Source: Sitta carolinensis (taxonomy: Eukaryota > Chordata > Aves > Passeriformes > Sittidae). From it: 64,000 nucleotides of DNA. The notes under the pieces are model-generated. The model did not search any database, was not told the DNA's origin, and saw only the letters and a program-made list of their open reading frames with translations. Location: assembly GCA_032173965.1 (NCBI GenBank), contig CM063284.1, forward strand, positions 60,014,863-60,078,862. Reading direction: 5' to 3'. Of this stretch, positions 37,376 to 50,260 are shown one piece after another; the first letter of the stretch is position 1, and every line of letters starts with the position of its first letter. The translations under genes and the position numbers were made by a program.

Positions 37376-39417
37376 TTAGGAACTAAAAACTACTTTCAAA
37401 CAGTTTTCTGAAAATTAGTTGCAAATTTTTTCAATTGTTTTTCAGGTTTCTCTTGGAAGTAGGATGGCTGCAGGGAGGTGGTAGGCACAACACATACTCC
37501 TGTGTTGGAGGCAGGTGTTGGAGGCAGCCATAAAAGAAAATTCATATCCCTAAGAGAGATTACTCTTAAATTAGGGCCAACTGCACTTGAAGTCATAATC
37601 ATCTATAAATGTAATTCAGTGTGTACAAAGCATATTACTGAATTCTCAGCTTATAGCCCTATAGATACTACTTTACTCTTTGCCTTACTCTTTTGGATTT
37701 CAATACTCATCAAACTGAAGGATTTTTTTCCCCCCTAATATTGCATCTAAGGAATTTATATTTCTTTGGCTCTCCAGAGCTTAGAGCAAATAAAAGAAAC
37801 ATGAAACTTGGAGATGTTTCAAGGACTGCTTATACCTAAAGCACTGCTGTTCCTACAATACCCACTTTAAGAGACTGTGTTGCTGAATTGCATTCGCATA
37901 TGAATGCAGCTACGATTTGAAGGGGAAGCTACTATCTGGAAAGAAACATGAAGTGGTAATCAGTAATGACACTGCCTTCTTTTAACTGTCCTTAGTACAA
38001 AGAAGTTGTGGTATTTAAAATGACCAGAACTCAGATATGTTTCTGTACTCTCACAGGTTGACTCTGAATTTGAGTGAGGTAGAAGAATTTCCATAAGTTG
38101 GAGTAAATTTTGTGTCTTGGGTTGATCCTGGTTTTATGATGAAATGACTGCTAACTATTTTTCAGAAATATATTGGTTTAAAGTTGTATGTTTCAAAACA
38201 CAAATAGGAAGTTGTGTCTTAAAAATGTCTTATGACAAACTGCAGAGAAAACACATTTTATAAGAAGCATATTAGAGAGCCAATGTGACAATATTTGATA
38301 GGCTGTTTTGGTTCTCTAATTTGTGAAAGCACTGTGTTCCTTGCAGCTCTCACTCTGAATGACGAAGTTTGGGATGCAGCTAAATAATGTTCTCTTCTGT
38401 TCTCTTCTGTTCCCTACTCATTCAAAAATAATTACCAATTTAATAATTTCCAGAGTTAGGAGATTGGGTTGCTTATCATAAAAACTTTTTAAACCCATCT
38501 CATTATCCTCTCATGCTGTTCTATAACTCCCAAGTTCTGAATTGCATTAGTGCTCAGTGATCATAAATCCCAGTGTCTGTCACAAGCAGTTCTTTTGAAG
38601 AGGAGACACAAAAAGCTTAAGACAGAAGGGAACTATAGATAGAAAACTTAATGTTCAAAATGATTGGTGAACTATTACCTGATTTACCTGATCTGGTGGC
38701 ACCATCTGCATATCTAGCAGGAAAGTGGAGTATCATTGGAATATCAGTCATTTCCAATACCACAATTAACAAGCAATGCTGCTGACAATTTCAAACACAG
38801 AAAGTGTCCACTGGATATTAATCCTAACTATTAATTCTCACTTTCTATGGGTTAATCCTGCACATACCTTGCTTTTGCTGAGTCCTCTAAGTTGATTTGT
38901 TTACATATAAAAGTTCCTCACTTATGTAACAGGGTTTGGGATATTTCTTAAAATTTTAAAAGCATCTGCCAATAATTCTCTTTTTTTTTTTTTTTTGCAC
39001 ATCTCACTCCCATCAAGGTCTGCAAGCCCCAGAGCTGCACGTGCTGTCATCCAGAAGAAACAGCATAAGGAAGGAGGATTACCCTAGAATACACTGTCCC
39101 CTTAAACCACATGATGTATTCAGAGAATTAATTTTTCAACAAGTCATTTACTGATAGCCACTCTGCTAGCAGCTTAAGTTTCTTGTGGTTCCACAGGCAT
39201 TTATAGGACAGGCCTTTGTTATGGAAAGATGCTATGTGGAAGCACTTTCCTTTGTCTTTCTCTGTCAAAGTTTGTTCTCACCAAACAAAGTCAGAGTTAA
39301 TAAAACACACACGCACACCCCCCCCCCCCCAAATCCATTTAATTACTTTGCTTTTCAGTTTTCATGGCAATTATGAAATGGCAACAGCCCTCATCATGGG
39401 GGAGAGGTGATTAACCA
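37376..39417. other. Unique AT-rich non-coding DNA, no gene seen
   Basis: A 10-bp unit, TCTCTTCTGT, is repeated just over twice at 38391-38412. A T-run occupies 38981-38996 and a C-run 39318-39330. A small inverted repeat, TGCATTC/GAATGCA with a 6-base loop, lies near 37890-37908. No coding region or transposon recognised. Confidence 0.55.
39318..39330. repeat. C-run (13 nt) after an AC stretch
   Basis: Pure poly-C following ACACACACGCACA. Such a run is prone to sequencing and assembly length error. Confidence 0.9.
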
Positions 39418-39660
39418 AAGCGCATTCACTATTGATGGCCTGCAAGTGTAAATGAAACTGCAGCAGCTCAGTGCTCCGGGATTTTAGAGCACATTTCTCA
39501 CTGCCCAGCTTTTTTGAGATCATTATCATTTCTCTGAAGTGAATACTCTTTGGTGGAACATTTCTTGCAATGGAATTTATTTACCATGCATTTGTAACAA
39601 GGTGGTATAAGTTCCACTAGGAGGTAATATCATTAGCATTTTCCTTTCCGGAGATATCAG
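39418..39660. promoter_or_regulatory. Candidate conserved non-coding element C
   Basis: Repeat-free, mixed-composition DNA directly downstream of the poly-C and upstream of a T-run. It has no open frame of interest, several CAGC/GCTC motifs (39460-39478), and ATTAGC and TAATATCATTAGC near 39626-39640. The call rests only on texture and is weak; cross-species alignment would decide. Confidence 0.15.
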
Positions 39661-39683
39661 GTTTTCCTTTTCCTTTCTTCTTC

Positions 39684-39701
39684 TTTTTTTTTTTTTTTTT
39701 T
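39684..39701. repeat. T-run (18 nt) in a CT-rich stretch
   Basis: Poly-T preceded by TTCC/TTCTTC units from 39665. Low-complexity DNA. Confidence 0.85.
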
Positions 39702-39953
39702 CTCCTCTGTTCTTCTTCTGGAGAGCAAGAGGAATTGTAAATAGTCACTAAAAGAAAAGAGATACCAGCTAATTCCAGGCTTTAGATCACAGCAGGTTTA
39801 GCTCAAACTATGTATTTGCTGAGACATAGCTAAAATACTTCTCATCTTTTCTCAGCTTTACTCTAAGTATAAATCATGTATTTTTATCTAGGCTCTTCTT
39901 TCAGCTGTAACTGTGTACTTAATACCAATAATGCAGAAAATACATACATAAAT

Positions 39954-40010
39954 ACACACACACACACACACAATATATATATATATATATATTAATATAT
40001 ATATATATAT
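39954..40010. repeat. (AC)n(AT)n compound microsatellite
   Basis: About nine AC units are followed by roughly 19 AT units with one TAAT interruption near 39992. The AT part is self-complementary and could extrude as a cruciform; such runs are often unstable. Confidence 0.95.
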
Positions 40011-41723
40011 GCATTCACACACTTTTTAAAATCTTCCCTAATCTTCAGCCTTTTTGTCTCAAAGGTTAAATGCTACTTTGCGAAACTTAGTGCAGCATCT
40101 CCAAGTTCTAGTAATATGAACCAAGGCAATGATCTTTTGTGTTGAAAACTAATCACACCATTTTTTTTTATTTCATTTCTGAGATCCCAAGAAAAATAAT
40201 GTTAGATCAGCAGTGCAGGCTCTCTGACATGAAGCATTTTACCTGGATCTTAAGGATTTGCCTTGCTAAACATGTAAAAGATCATCTCACACTGAACTCT
40301 TCTATTTTCCTTTGCTCTTTCTGAGTGTCTTTTCAACTTTGTGCTGCAGCTGTTGCTTAATGCAGGAGCTGAGGTCTCTTATAGGAAATCTTTCATGTTA
40401 TATTGTAGATTATTGGGGGAGTTGAAGTAGGATCTCTTACAAAAGCCTGCTCTAGACCCCAGTGTCAACATTTTTTCTTTTTACTTTTTATTTTCCATCC
40501 CTTTTTATTGGTTTGTTAACCTGAATAACCTGAGGAATCAGACAAATCAGCAGGAGTTAAGAAATTTATGGAAACTACCAAGCAGAGTGGCATTGACATG
40601 TTGTAAAAAGAGACATTAGGGAGGGATGAAAACGAAAACATAAGAAGGCTTCATTTAAAATACAGGATGTAATTAAAAGCAAGCAGATTAAATCACCTCA
40701 CACCACCAGCTGAGTGTAAGAATTTGCTAAGTATCAGTAATTGAAGTTACATAACACTGAGACCCACGGAATAATCTTGAGGTTCATGAAATGAAGCATA
40801 TCAGGTAGGGTTTGTCAGGCTGCTACAAGGAATTGTTCTGTTGTATCATTCTGGAGCTTGACAGAAATTTGCACTGTTTATTTCCATGATCCCTAAGTTG
40901 AGTGGAGGTGGTATTCTGCTCTGTGGAGAGTAGAGATGGAAAATATTTGTTTTATACTAAAACTGCTTCATGTAACCAATCTGGTACATCACCATTCCAG
41001 TAATTGAGATTTGCAACAAAGGCTTAGTTCACTTCCCTTTCCTCCCCATCTCATCCTGTGACTGAGCCAATGAACCGTTTGTGATGAATATTAGTCACAT
41101 TACTTAAGATGTCATTACAAAGTGTTCAGATTACAATAAAAGAAGCAGAAGAGTGGAGAATAATAGAATGAGTCTGCCCTGGATAGAGTCTGTGGGTAGC
41201 CTACAAGTCACAGGACACTACTATCCAGAAGTGTGCTAACAAGACACGCACGGATTTGGAGTCACTGTGTTCCTTGATCCCTTTCCTATTATCTCCAATG
41301 GTCCTTCTTTATGGCTGAAAAGTCTGCCAAGTGACAATTACATTCTGAATTGCTGTCTTGTGAAGTGAGGACTGAACAGGCTTTATGCCATCAATAAAAC
41401 AGGCCATGCAGCTCTCTTGGTGAAAAGTCCCTTTGCTTACACAAGGTCAGGTGCAAAAGGTGCCATTTGATCACCCTGCTCCTGCTGTGCAAGACATCTG
41501 CCAGCGAATGGAGAGGAAACTGCTGCAGTGCTACCAATTATTAAGCGCTAACAGAGAGTCCACTTGATTAGAAGCAAAACTCCTTCTTTGCACACAAACC
41601 TTCCAATTTACAGAGGGCTTTTTTAGTTCCATCTTCCAACTCTATTTTTCTGATGGTATAATACAAATGAGAATTCTGACTGCTCCATGACAGTTACCTT
41701 CTTCCCCAGTCATCTCCTTGGCC

Positions 41724-41735
41724 TGACCTTGACCT
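41724..41735 (-). promoter_or_regulatory. Direct repeat of nuclear-receptor half-site, zero spacing (DR0)
   Basis: TGACCT occurs twice with no gap, so the - strand reads AGGTCAAGGTCA. A DR0 of AGGTCA is the site type bound by GCNF (NR6A1), and the inner TCAAGGTCA also fits ERR or NR5A monomers. This is a motif match only; a 12-bp match is less expected by chance than a single half-site. Confidence 0.25.
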
Positions 41736-42640
41736 ATGGATAGACTTTAGCATTTAATGATAGTGTGGTTTGTGGTAGCAGTAACCGCAGAACAGGATCT
41801 TCCCAGTGGCTTCAAGCCAGAGTGTTACTCAGTAGCTAATGGTTAGAATGGAATGATAACAGATATGCGTGAAAAATCTGAGATTTAGCATTTCTGTTAG
41901 TTTGAAATGAGAAGAAAAATCTACACTACCTTTAATCTTGTGGAGTGTTTTTGATTACTCAAGGTGTTCCTTTGAGAAGTTACAATAAAGTGTATTTAAA
42001 TGTTTCATCCATGGATCTCATCATTAATGGTTCAATTGTGTAAATATGGAAAAAAATATACTTAGAAAAAACTCAGTCATAATTTCTAACTTTTTCCTAA
42101 CACCATTTTATCACAAGAAACCCTTTATGCAAAGTGAGGAGTCAAATTTTGCCTTAGGAACAAAAATCTACTATTGTAAATTGGGTCATAAAAGCAAAAA
42201 TTAAGAACAAATTTTGATTTCTCAATAAAACAGTCTATCTTCTAGAAAGTTATTAAACAAAATAGTTACTCAGTTAACATCAAAATATACCCTTCAGTCA
42301 TCATATTTTACAGTTCTTAAACTTCTGCTGTCCTTGCAACAAAACACAAAGCGCTCAGTCCAGCACATGGTGGCATCTTCCTTTTTACAGTGGGGCTGCC
42401 CAGTCTGAAGCTTCCCATTTCATGATTGGTGTTCTAGTTCAAAACAAGATTAATTCCCCTTAATGATATATAACTACACTATTTTTTAACTGTAAAATAT
42501 TTTGAATTTATTTGTTAAGTATTGACATAATGATAAAAAGTTAAATTACCTCCAGGACATGAGAAAAGACTTTGATTAAATATTTTTGAAGGATTTTAAT
42601 ATGCTATAAAAGTTGTTCTTAGGCATTTTCTTTACCCATT

Positions 42641-42700
42641 ATGCAAATATGTCAACTCATTAATAATTCAAAATAGGCAATACATTAATAATTAGGATCC
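42641..42700. promoter_or_regulatory. POU octamer with clustered TAAT cores (candidate)
   Basis: A perfect ATGCAAAT octamer (42641-42648) is followed within 50 bp by TTAATAATT and ATTAATAATTAG. POU plus homeodomain core clustering is a usual feature of neural and developmental enhancers, but AT-rich DNA produces TAAT cores easily. Weak. Confidence 0.18.
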
Positions 42701-44191
42701 CCTATTACAAATCTGACCTTTAATTGAATTCTATAGAAAGAGACTGTGAAAAATGAGCCTCGTGATTTATGCTACGAATAAAGGTTAAAAAGCGTTTTCC
42801 TAGTAGATCTAATTTTTATCATTATTGCCTAAGCAGAAACATTGAGATAAGAATTTTTTCCCAGTTGAAACTGGTGTTTTGGAAAGGCTACTTCTAGGAA
42901 AAAAAAATATTTAAAAGTATTTATTTATGCAGAGTTTAGTAAGATGCGTCACTGGACAAGTGACATAGCAATCACAGGTACTTCTGCAGTTTGAAGTCAA
43001 CCTTTTTCCTTCATTTCTCTTTGCCAAATGACCCGTAGGCATTGTGATTATATAATTCTTCACTCTTAACTAACTCCTCTTCATAATTCTTCTTGTTAAC
43101 TTCGTCATAATGTTTAAAGGTAAAATCATTAACTGACTGTATAAAAGAATGATTATTTCCAGATGTAGGGAAACTGACAATTTAGACACACTGTTGCAAT
43201 GCTGCAAGGACACCATTGCTATGATTATTTTTCCTTCCATTCTCAGTCCTTCCTAAAAATTCATGTCTGCAATGTAATAGCAGCTATGCAGAAACATCAT
43301 TTTCTTGTAAAGTTTGAGCAAAATCATAATTGAGAATTATTAGAATGCTAAGGAAATGGAAGAAGGAAAAGTAAAATGCCTAGGAACACATCAGAGAATG
43401 TCCCAAAGGGACTAGAGAACATTTAATCTATTTAAGAGAATAATAATAATCTTGGAAAAAATCTTTTATACATCCTCATTGCAGACAAAGTACATCAAGT
43501 CTAAATGCATATAGAGGGCTTTTGGCTGAAAGCCATCATAAATTGCAAGTTTGGACTTTTTATTTTATTTCATAGAGATCTGAAGTCCAATAAACACTTG
43601 AATGTCCCAGCAGAAAAGGTTTCACATTGGCTGGTAAATCAAGAGCACTATTTGATGCTGTTGTGCACAGCTGAATCAATTATTGCTATACAAGGTACTA
43701 CATTGATACAATGCCCTTTAAAAAATGCTAATTTTGAGAAATTATAAATGTATCAAATTAATAGACATAATCAATTTCAACTGTTAAAGAAGCATTTTCA
43801 CAGACATGTGCTTTGAATATAATCAAAAGACCACAGCCCCACTATTCCTAAAAAGGATAAGAACCACCAAACACCCTGTTAACCCCCACCAATGGTACAC
43901 ACAGCCAGAATTGGAAACCATTTAGCTTCTGGCTAAATTACCCATTCTTGTAATTTTTTCAAGTCCTCAATCTCGATACATGACAAACTCCCCAGCCATG
44001 ACCATGCTGAGCAGCAGCTTCACAGACCTTTTGCTAGTCCCACATACAAAGTGTGAAGGAGTCACACAAGCCTACATTTTCCTAGTGAGAAGCCAAAAGC
44101 AAATGGGACAACACAGTGTTCAGTTTAACCCAGAAGTAGTCACATACAACAATTACATTAGAACCATTAGAATTTATCAGCTCCCAGAAAA

Positions 44192-44225
44192 GTAAGCCCA
44201 AAAGGGGTAGCACTCCTGGGCTTAC
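44192..44225. repeat. 9-bp perfect inverted repeat
   Basis: GTAAGCCCA (44192-44200) and TGGGCTTAC (44217-44225) are separated by 16 bases. It could be the core of a small hairpin; no known element. Confidence 0.7.
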
Positions 44226-45680
44226 CTATAGCCAAATGCTGCTGTGAAGGCTAATTCTGGGCTTGCCTGGAGAGCTGCTAAATTAATTCTTGCAGTAAAA
44301 TATACATTGTATGGACTTAAACTGTCCATTGCCTAAGTGCCACTACAGCCAGAAGAGTTTCAATTATGGTGAAACTGTACTACAAGTAATATTATGAAAG
44401 GGACCAGCAGCTGCCTCATTAATGGACACAGCATGAAACTTCCTACAGAGGATTTAACAACATCACACTCCCAGCCACACCAGAAGAGCTGGAAAGGGTG
44501 TTGGGTATGCAATGGCCAGCTTGTTCTGAGGTTTTAGCACACACATTGCACCTTAGCCTGGTTTGGGTATATTGGTCTTTGTATGGTTGTGGAATGTGGA
44601 AGACTTTTTACTTCTTAAAGCCAAGGGCACCCGTGCTATGTTCCTAACAACCACAATGTTTATTGTAATTTTTTTTAAATTTCCATAAGTGGAACAAATG
44701 ACAAAGCAGAATCACAGTGTTTTCCCCCTTTGAACTACTTTTTATTGGCTAACTATCTGTTTAGTCTTAGGAAAAAGTTTATAGGTGGGGTTCATCCATC
44801 ACTCAGTCTGGATCACTTCCAGTTCCCAATGAAACCCCAAATGAGACACCTGAGTGCCAGGATTCACATCAGGGTTTTCCCTCAAGCTGCCAAATTCTGC
44901 AACAATGAACTCAAGCAACTGGCAAAAAGCACTTCAACACAAATTGAAAAGTTTTCTTTCTACTATCTCTACTCTTCACCATCATTAAGAAAATTTTTAT
45001 TCATATATATGTTCCAATGAATTGAGAAAAATCTCTGTTCCAGTGTAGAAACTGAAAAGTGCATGTTCACAAGTATGTTATCACTTCCTGGCAATATTCC
45101 TAAAGCTTTTGGTATGCTACCATGGGAATATACAGTCAGCTGCACATAATATTTTCAAGGATAAATTCCTGAAATTGTAGCATGACATTGAACATACCAC
45201 TGCATTCCAAGACATTAGACAAGATATTTTTGACCAAAACAAAACTTATTCTTACTCTTTTAGGAGTTGGACACCACTTAAGTTATAGTGGAACTACACT
45301 GCATCCCGCTCCCCACAAGTGCAAGAAGTTGTTTGGGATGTCAGGGAAAAGACAGCATTAGAGTTATTGATTTATTTCATGGATTGGGAGAGTGTTTTCG
45401 ATATATTTTGATTTTTCTCTAGCAATTCCCCTTTCTATTTGATTGTACCTGTACCAGTTACAAGTGGCAAACACCACTTAAAAGGAAAATGAGGAGGTGT
45501 GGGGGAGGGCTGTAATTGTCATTATTCTGCTTTGTTGCCATCTGCTCCATCTATGGAAGAAAAAAAACCCTTTTATTCATTATAAAAAAGGTTGCAGAAG
45601 TGCAATTGATTTTGTTAAGAAGCAAGGACTCATTAATGTTCTAAAGACTGAAATTGTGCTCATTCCCTTCAACTCCCTAG

Positions 45681-45780
45681 ATAACAAAGAAATAAAATTT
45701 TACCCAGCAATTCCTCCACCAGCAAAATTACTTGTAACTAAAGTAGATCATCCTTTAGAAAGACTTCAAACTGAGTTGAA
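45681..45780 (+). other. Candidate internal exon (weak)
   Basis: A 100-nt interval is preceded by a pyrimidine-rich tract ending in CAACTCCCTAG and followed by the donor GTACGT. Within the open frame 45497-45853 it starts and ends inside a codon and encodes 32 whole codons with mixed, non-repetitive composition, including a PPP run (IPPPAK) and an acidic/basic region ending LERLQTEL. I do not recognise the protein. The frame around it also stays open, so this could be a decayed pseudogene fragment or pure chance. No partner exon is identified nearby. Confidence 0.15.
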
Positions 45781-46158
45781 GTACGTACCCAATGAAGACT
45801 TTTCTATGACTCCTGGAAACTTAACCCATTACTTAATTATTTCAAATTTTTAAAAGAAACATTTTAATACCAGATTGAGAAATATCTACATGTATTTTTC
45901 TTCAATACAGCTTGATATAATCACCGTATTAAGTATTTGTTTGCATTTTTCAAATGAGAAATGGGAAATTAAGTATGTCATCAAAATTTCATAAGCAACA
46001 TGGGAAAATTAAGCAATAAAATGCCCTGAATCCAATTGTATTTGGTCTCAATATTGAAGCACAGAATACAATTTTTAGTAGGATTAGGGGTCCAGTTATT
46101 CCCACATTACTGCCTCCAATATGGAAAAGTGGGGTGGCAGGGCTTTTGGTGGGGTTTT
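45781..46158. other. Non-coding DNA between the candidate exon and the CR1 tail
   Basis: AT-rich and without recognised features; the last part near 46130-46158 is G/T-rich and may belong to the CR1 copy. Confidence 0.5.
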
Positions 46159-46261
46159 GGTTTGGTTTGTTGGTTTTATGTGCGGATGTTTGAACTTGGA
46201 CCAGAGGACCCACTGTGGTCCCTTCCAACCTTACCTACTTTGTGGTTCTGTGATTCTGTAG
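46159..46261 (+). mobile_element. CR1 LINE 3' end, + strand
   Basis: The sequence runs through 'TGTTTGAACTTGGACC', 'GTGGTCCCTTCCAACCTTA' and ends in 'GTGGTTCTGTGATTCTGTA', the CR1 3' untranslated region with its octamer-type (ATTCTGTG) tail. It is heavily 5'-truncated, as most CR1 copies are. It is cleaner than the copy at 30860 and so probably younger. This is the best single sign of an avian genome in the window. Confidence 0.92.
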
Positions 46262-46321
46262 TAAAGTGAAAAATTTTCCCTCAAGCTATTTGGCCAATAA
46301 ATAACATAAGCCTTTCTCCAC

Positions 46322-46354
<33 letters not shown>

Positions 46355-49300
46355 CCACGTAAAATCGTTTTAGCCTGTGAATACAGCACTTCATAGTTCT
46401 TAAGTGATGTCAAAAGTACAGTCTTCTGAGCAGAACAATTTTTACTATGTACCATAACATTCCCAGCCTTTCTCCACTATTTAAAATAACTTATTTGAAA
46501 TTTCAGAACTGTGAACAATTTCTGGGCCATATCTGTGATCTGTGGAGAAGGTAAGGATGGCAGCAAGGAGGGAAGGAGAGGTGAATGGGTGGAAAGAAGA
46601 TTCCTCAGGCCTGCAATATTTGAGCACTCCCTCTCCGGCTATAACACTCCCTGTGTTACTGACCAGTGTGGGAAGTGTAACTCTAGCCATCTGGGAGTTT
46701 CTAGATCCGTTTGTTAGGCAGGCGATGTGATGTCATACACACTGAAAGCAGGGACTGAAGTGTGAACAAATCCAGTGGCGTAAGGCATCAACATAACTAA
46801 ATAAAATGAGAAAAATTATCAGAAAATAAAAGCCGCATTTGAAATCTTAAAGGGATACTCCGTGCATCATTTCATTCCAGGTCTTATACAGTCAGAATAC
46901 TCTGCACCTTTTCCAAGAGTATTTACCTTCACTTTGTAAAATCCTGTCACATCTCAGGATCAAACTAGGGAAATAGGTCATACATCAACACTAGCAATTC
47001 TTGTGGAGCATTTTCCAGTGCTACTGTTGCTTATTTTCAGATTACGGTCTGTTCAGAGCTGTTGCACTGTAGAGCCAACATTTTGTAAAACTGCTTCATG
47101 ACCCTGTTAAATACAAACAAGTAGAAGCCCAGAAAATTAACTGGTCAATTTAGAATGGGTGGTTGAGATGAAAAAAACAGAGCAAAGATTAAAATGAAAA
47201 CTAACAAAAGCAATTTTCAGTACTTCAACAACACTGAGACAGTGAGGAAACTTTTGCTATTGTTACTCAAATAAATTATAGAAATAATTTTATTTTTAGC
47301 AAATTTGGTTGATCACAAAAACATATATTAATGGAATATCTTCTAGACATAGGACAGTCTTCTTTGAGAACCAAACCCAGAAAACTAGCACTGACAGAGC
47401 CGAAATGGGTCTTTCACAAAAAGTTTAAAAATGCTCCTGTCTCTCTGCATCATGACACTCAGTTCTAGGCAGAGGAAAACACAGATTTCACAATCTTCAG
47501 TGGCAGACATGACATGACATAGGTCAGATGCAGAGCCACTATCCCTTGCACCAGAAGATCCCAGCAGATGCCTCCAGTTTCTCTTACACATCTGGAAAAG
47601 GAGTCAGGTGTCTCTGAACTGGACAATGTGACTGTCAATTATTCCTTCCTGTGCCTTCTGAGATGCATGTCATTGATGCTAAAATAATAGAGTATGATAA
47701 ACACAAGAGGCATATTTCATCTCCAGCATGGTGCTCTGGGCAAAAAAATAAGAATTTTTATGTTTTTTCAACTATTTGAAATATGCTTTCACAAATTAAT
47801 TTGAGCCTATTTCTAGTGAAAACTAATTCTTCACAACCTTTATTCTTCACAAAAATCCCAAATAGGTTATTCTTCTCATCACTTTGGGATATTTTTGCCA
47901 CTGTGCTTTGTATTCATTATAAAACATCTGAAACAGCATTGAAAGTCTTTTTAGGGAAAACAATTTTTTTCTGTTAACAAACTATTCTAAAACACGAAGA
48001 GGAGTCTGAAGGAAACCTTCAGCTAAGGAGTATTAGAAGCATTACAGAAACATCTAAGAACCTTGCAGGTATAGAAAAAGCCGAGATACTAGGGACCACA
48101 CTAGGACCATGGCAGCTGTGTGATTAATTACTCATAAAGGCTGCAAAGGCAAGAGTGGATGAAGACTACAACCGAGACAGAAGAAGCTAAAATACTCAAA
48201 CCTGGTGGGGAACCAAATAACACAATTCTGCATGAAGTTACACTCATGCCTCACTGCGCTCAGTGCTCAATTCCAGCACTGCTGGTGTTTTTATTGTCGT
48301 AGATTTTATTCCCCACTCTAATTATAATGAATAAGGTAATGATTAATACTGCAAAGCAGACTGATATTCAGTTCTGACACAACATCAGCATGTGGGTCCC
48401 TAAATCTGTCAGTGAGTGGCATAGTAAAATACAAGAGATTGAATAGACTGAAATTACAAGGATAAATTAAAACTTTAGAAATTGAATCAAAAGTGAAACC
48501 TGTGATACTACACAGATTCATTACACTGTGGTTTTGAACAGCTAACTTGTAAGGCCTTCTCATGGCTGATCTCAGGTTTATGAGAGGTTAATCAAAATTT
48601 TCACATATGCTGCAGGCTCTATGTTTCATTGCATGCATTTCACAGGATATTGCTAAGTAACAGCTCAGGAATGCAAAAATACTAATTTCTTTTACTAAAA
48701 TCTTTATGATTCTTTGAATTAATTTTATATCTCCTCAAATTTATACAGACTTCTCATGTTTTCTCATTCCTCCCAAAAATATTTGCCTGAATACTCTCTC
48801 CCTTCTATTCTTAGGTTACTAGAGTTGTCCTTAAATAAAAAACTCCTTCAGGTTGGGCAATTCTGTAACAGTTTTATAAAAAAAAAAACAGTGTTTATTT
48901 CTTCATGAAGTTCCTGAATCACAATTGATAGTTTTATCTTGTGATGGTTTTATCTTGTTTTATTTATGTATAGGCTCTAAGTTGTTCCATCTCTTCGGAA
49001 TATGTCTCAACCTAAAATAAAGCAAAATACTGTACCTGTTTCATACAGCTATGAGCCATGAAGATGTATGTTAGGAAAACTAATGAAGCTACACATAATG
49101 ATCTGAAAATTACATCTCAGCAAACACCTGTAAAATATTACGTTTTTATTGGAATGTCACTGCTCACTGAAATCTTAAAGAGACACTAAAGTTAGATAAT
49201 TATATGTCTCTTCGCTACCATAATAAAACTTCTGTACCATGCTTATTGAAAAAAGATTGAAAATACCAGTAAATCCTCAGAAAGCAGGAACAACTAGAAT

Positions 49301-49780
49301 ATCAGCTCAGCTATGAACTCATGCGCCAGTGTTCCAGACTGGGCTCATGTCCGCCTTTTGTTGAAAGAGCTCTTTCTGAGTTACCATGGAGAGAGTAAAG
49401 AAGTGACTCTTGAAGATCAGGAAGCACTCTTGAAATGATTCTTCATAAACTTTGTTCACTTTGTCACCTACCCCATTTTTTTTAATGTCTTTAAACATGT
49501 TGTGGAATGCAGTCTCTCACATGTCACATTTAGGTCTCAGACAAAATCTAACAACCTGTTTGTCCATTGCACCAGAACAACAACCCAGCCCTCAGTATCA
49601 GTTTACTGAAATAGCAAAAACCTTTAAAAATATCACTCTTCCTTCAGGTCCAGGGTATCCTTCAACTTCTCAAGCTATAAATTTCCACAACCAGCATGTC
49701 ATGCGGCTACTTTGGTATTCTTTTATGTCATCAGTATTTTAGAGCATTTTTGAGTAATGTGAGAGTTTTTAAGATGTATA
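46262..49780. other. Unique AT-rich non-coding DNA, no gene seen
   Basis: An A/C simple repeat (CAAAA/CAAA) lies at 46318-46354. Opposing open frames at 46481-46730 overlap on both strands and cannot all be real; none shows a domain. 47380-47600 is slightly GC-richer and unassigned. Confidence 0.55.
46318..46354. repeat. (CAAAA)n/(CAAA)n simple repeat
   Basis: Three CAAAA units are followed by CAAA units and an A-run. Low-complexity DNA close to the end of the CR1 copy. Confidence 0.85.
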
Positions 49781-50260
49781 TGCCATTTCAATGGTTTGTG
49801 GCAAGGGAGTCAGGGACCACTGTAAGTCCTGGGAAAAACAATATGGATATTCCTCTCCACTGCCTTCCATCACACACACATTCCTTCCCTCCCTGTCCCA
49901 CCCCCTAGACCCTTCAGCCACCATCCCAGGCACAAAGCAGACTGACTGGATCTCACCAGGAAAACTGTCTGGGCCTTGTGGCACCAGTAGGTCCTGCAGA
50001 TCACTCTTCCCTGCTGACAATGGATACTGATCCTCTTCTAGAGGTGGGCATGGCTGTATCCATACAACACCCTCTGAGAAAAATAAACCAAAAGCCTGGT
50101 TTTGAGAGCATTAGACACCAGTGAAGGCTGCCTGCAGTTCCTCAGCTGCAAAGAACAGGTGGGCCACTGGCAACACTTAAGCAAGATATTTTCTTGAGGG
50201 TTTATGCATCTGTGGTCAGAAAGCACCATACAGCTGGTGCACAGGGTAACCAAAAATATT
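49781..50260. other. GC-elevated patch with open - strand frames, unassigned
   Basis: The - strand is open for 83 codons (50020-49769) and 71 codons (50253-50038). The first contains a TTTTTCCCAG acceptor-like tract at 49829-49838 and a GTGAGA donor-like site at 49955-49960, but these do not form a consistent exon pair. The peptide matches nothing I know. It may be a decayed retroelement; I cannot name one. Confidence 0.25.

Larger units (their letters stand above)
40011..45680. other. Unique non-coding DNA, no gene seen
   Basis: No recognised gene or transposon. Listed separately are nuclear-receptor sites at 41724-41735, an octamer/TAAT cluster at 42641-42700 and an inverted repeat at 44192-44225. 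The stretch 41330-41620 has balanced composition and few simple repeats and could be conserved. The short + frames at 43505, 43980 and 44730 show no domain. Confidence 0.55.

Noticed and set aside
49769..50020. 83-codon - strand frame as a coding exon
   Set aside because: Acceptor- and donor-like sites inside it are in the wrong order to bound one exon, and no homology is recognised.
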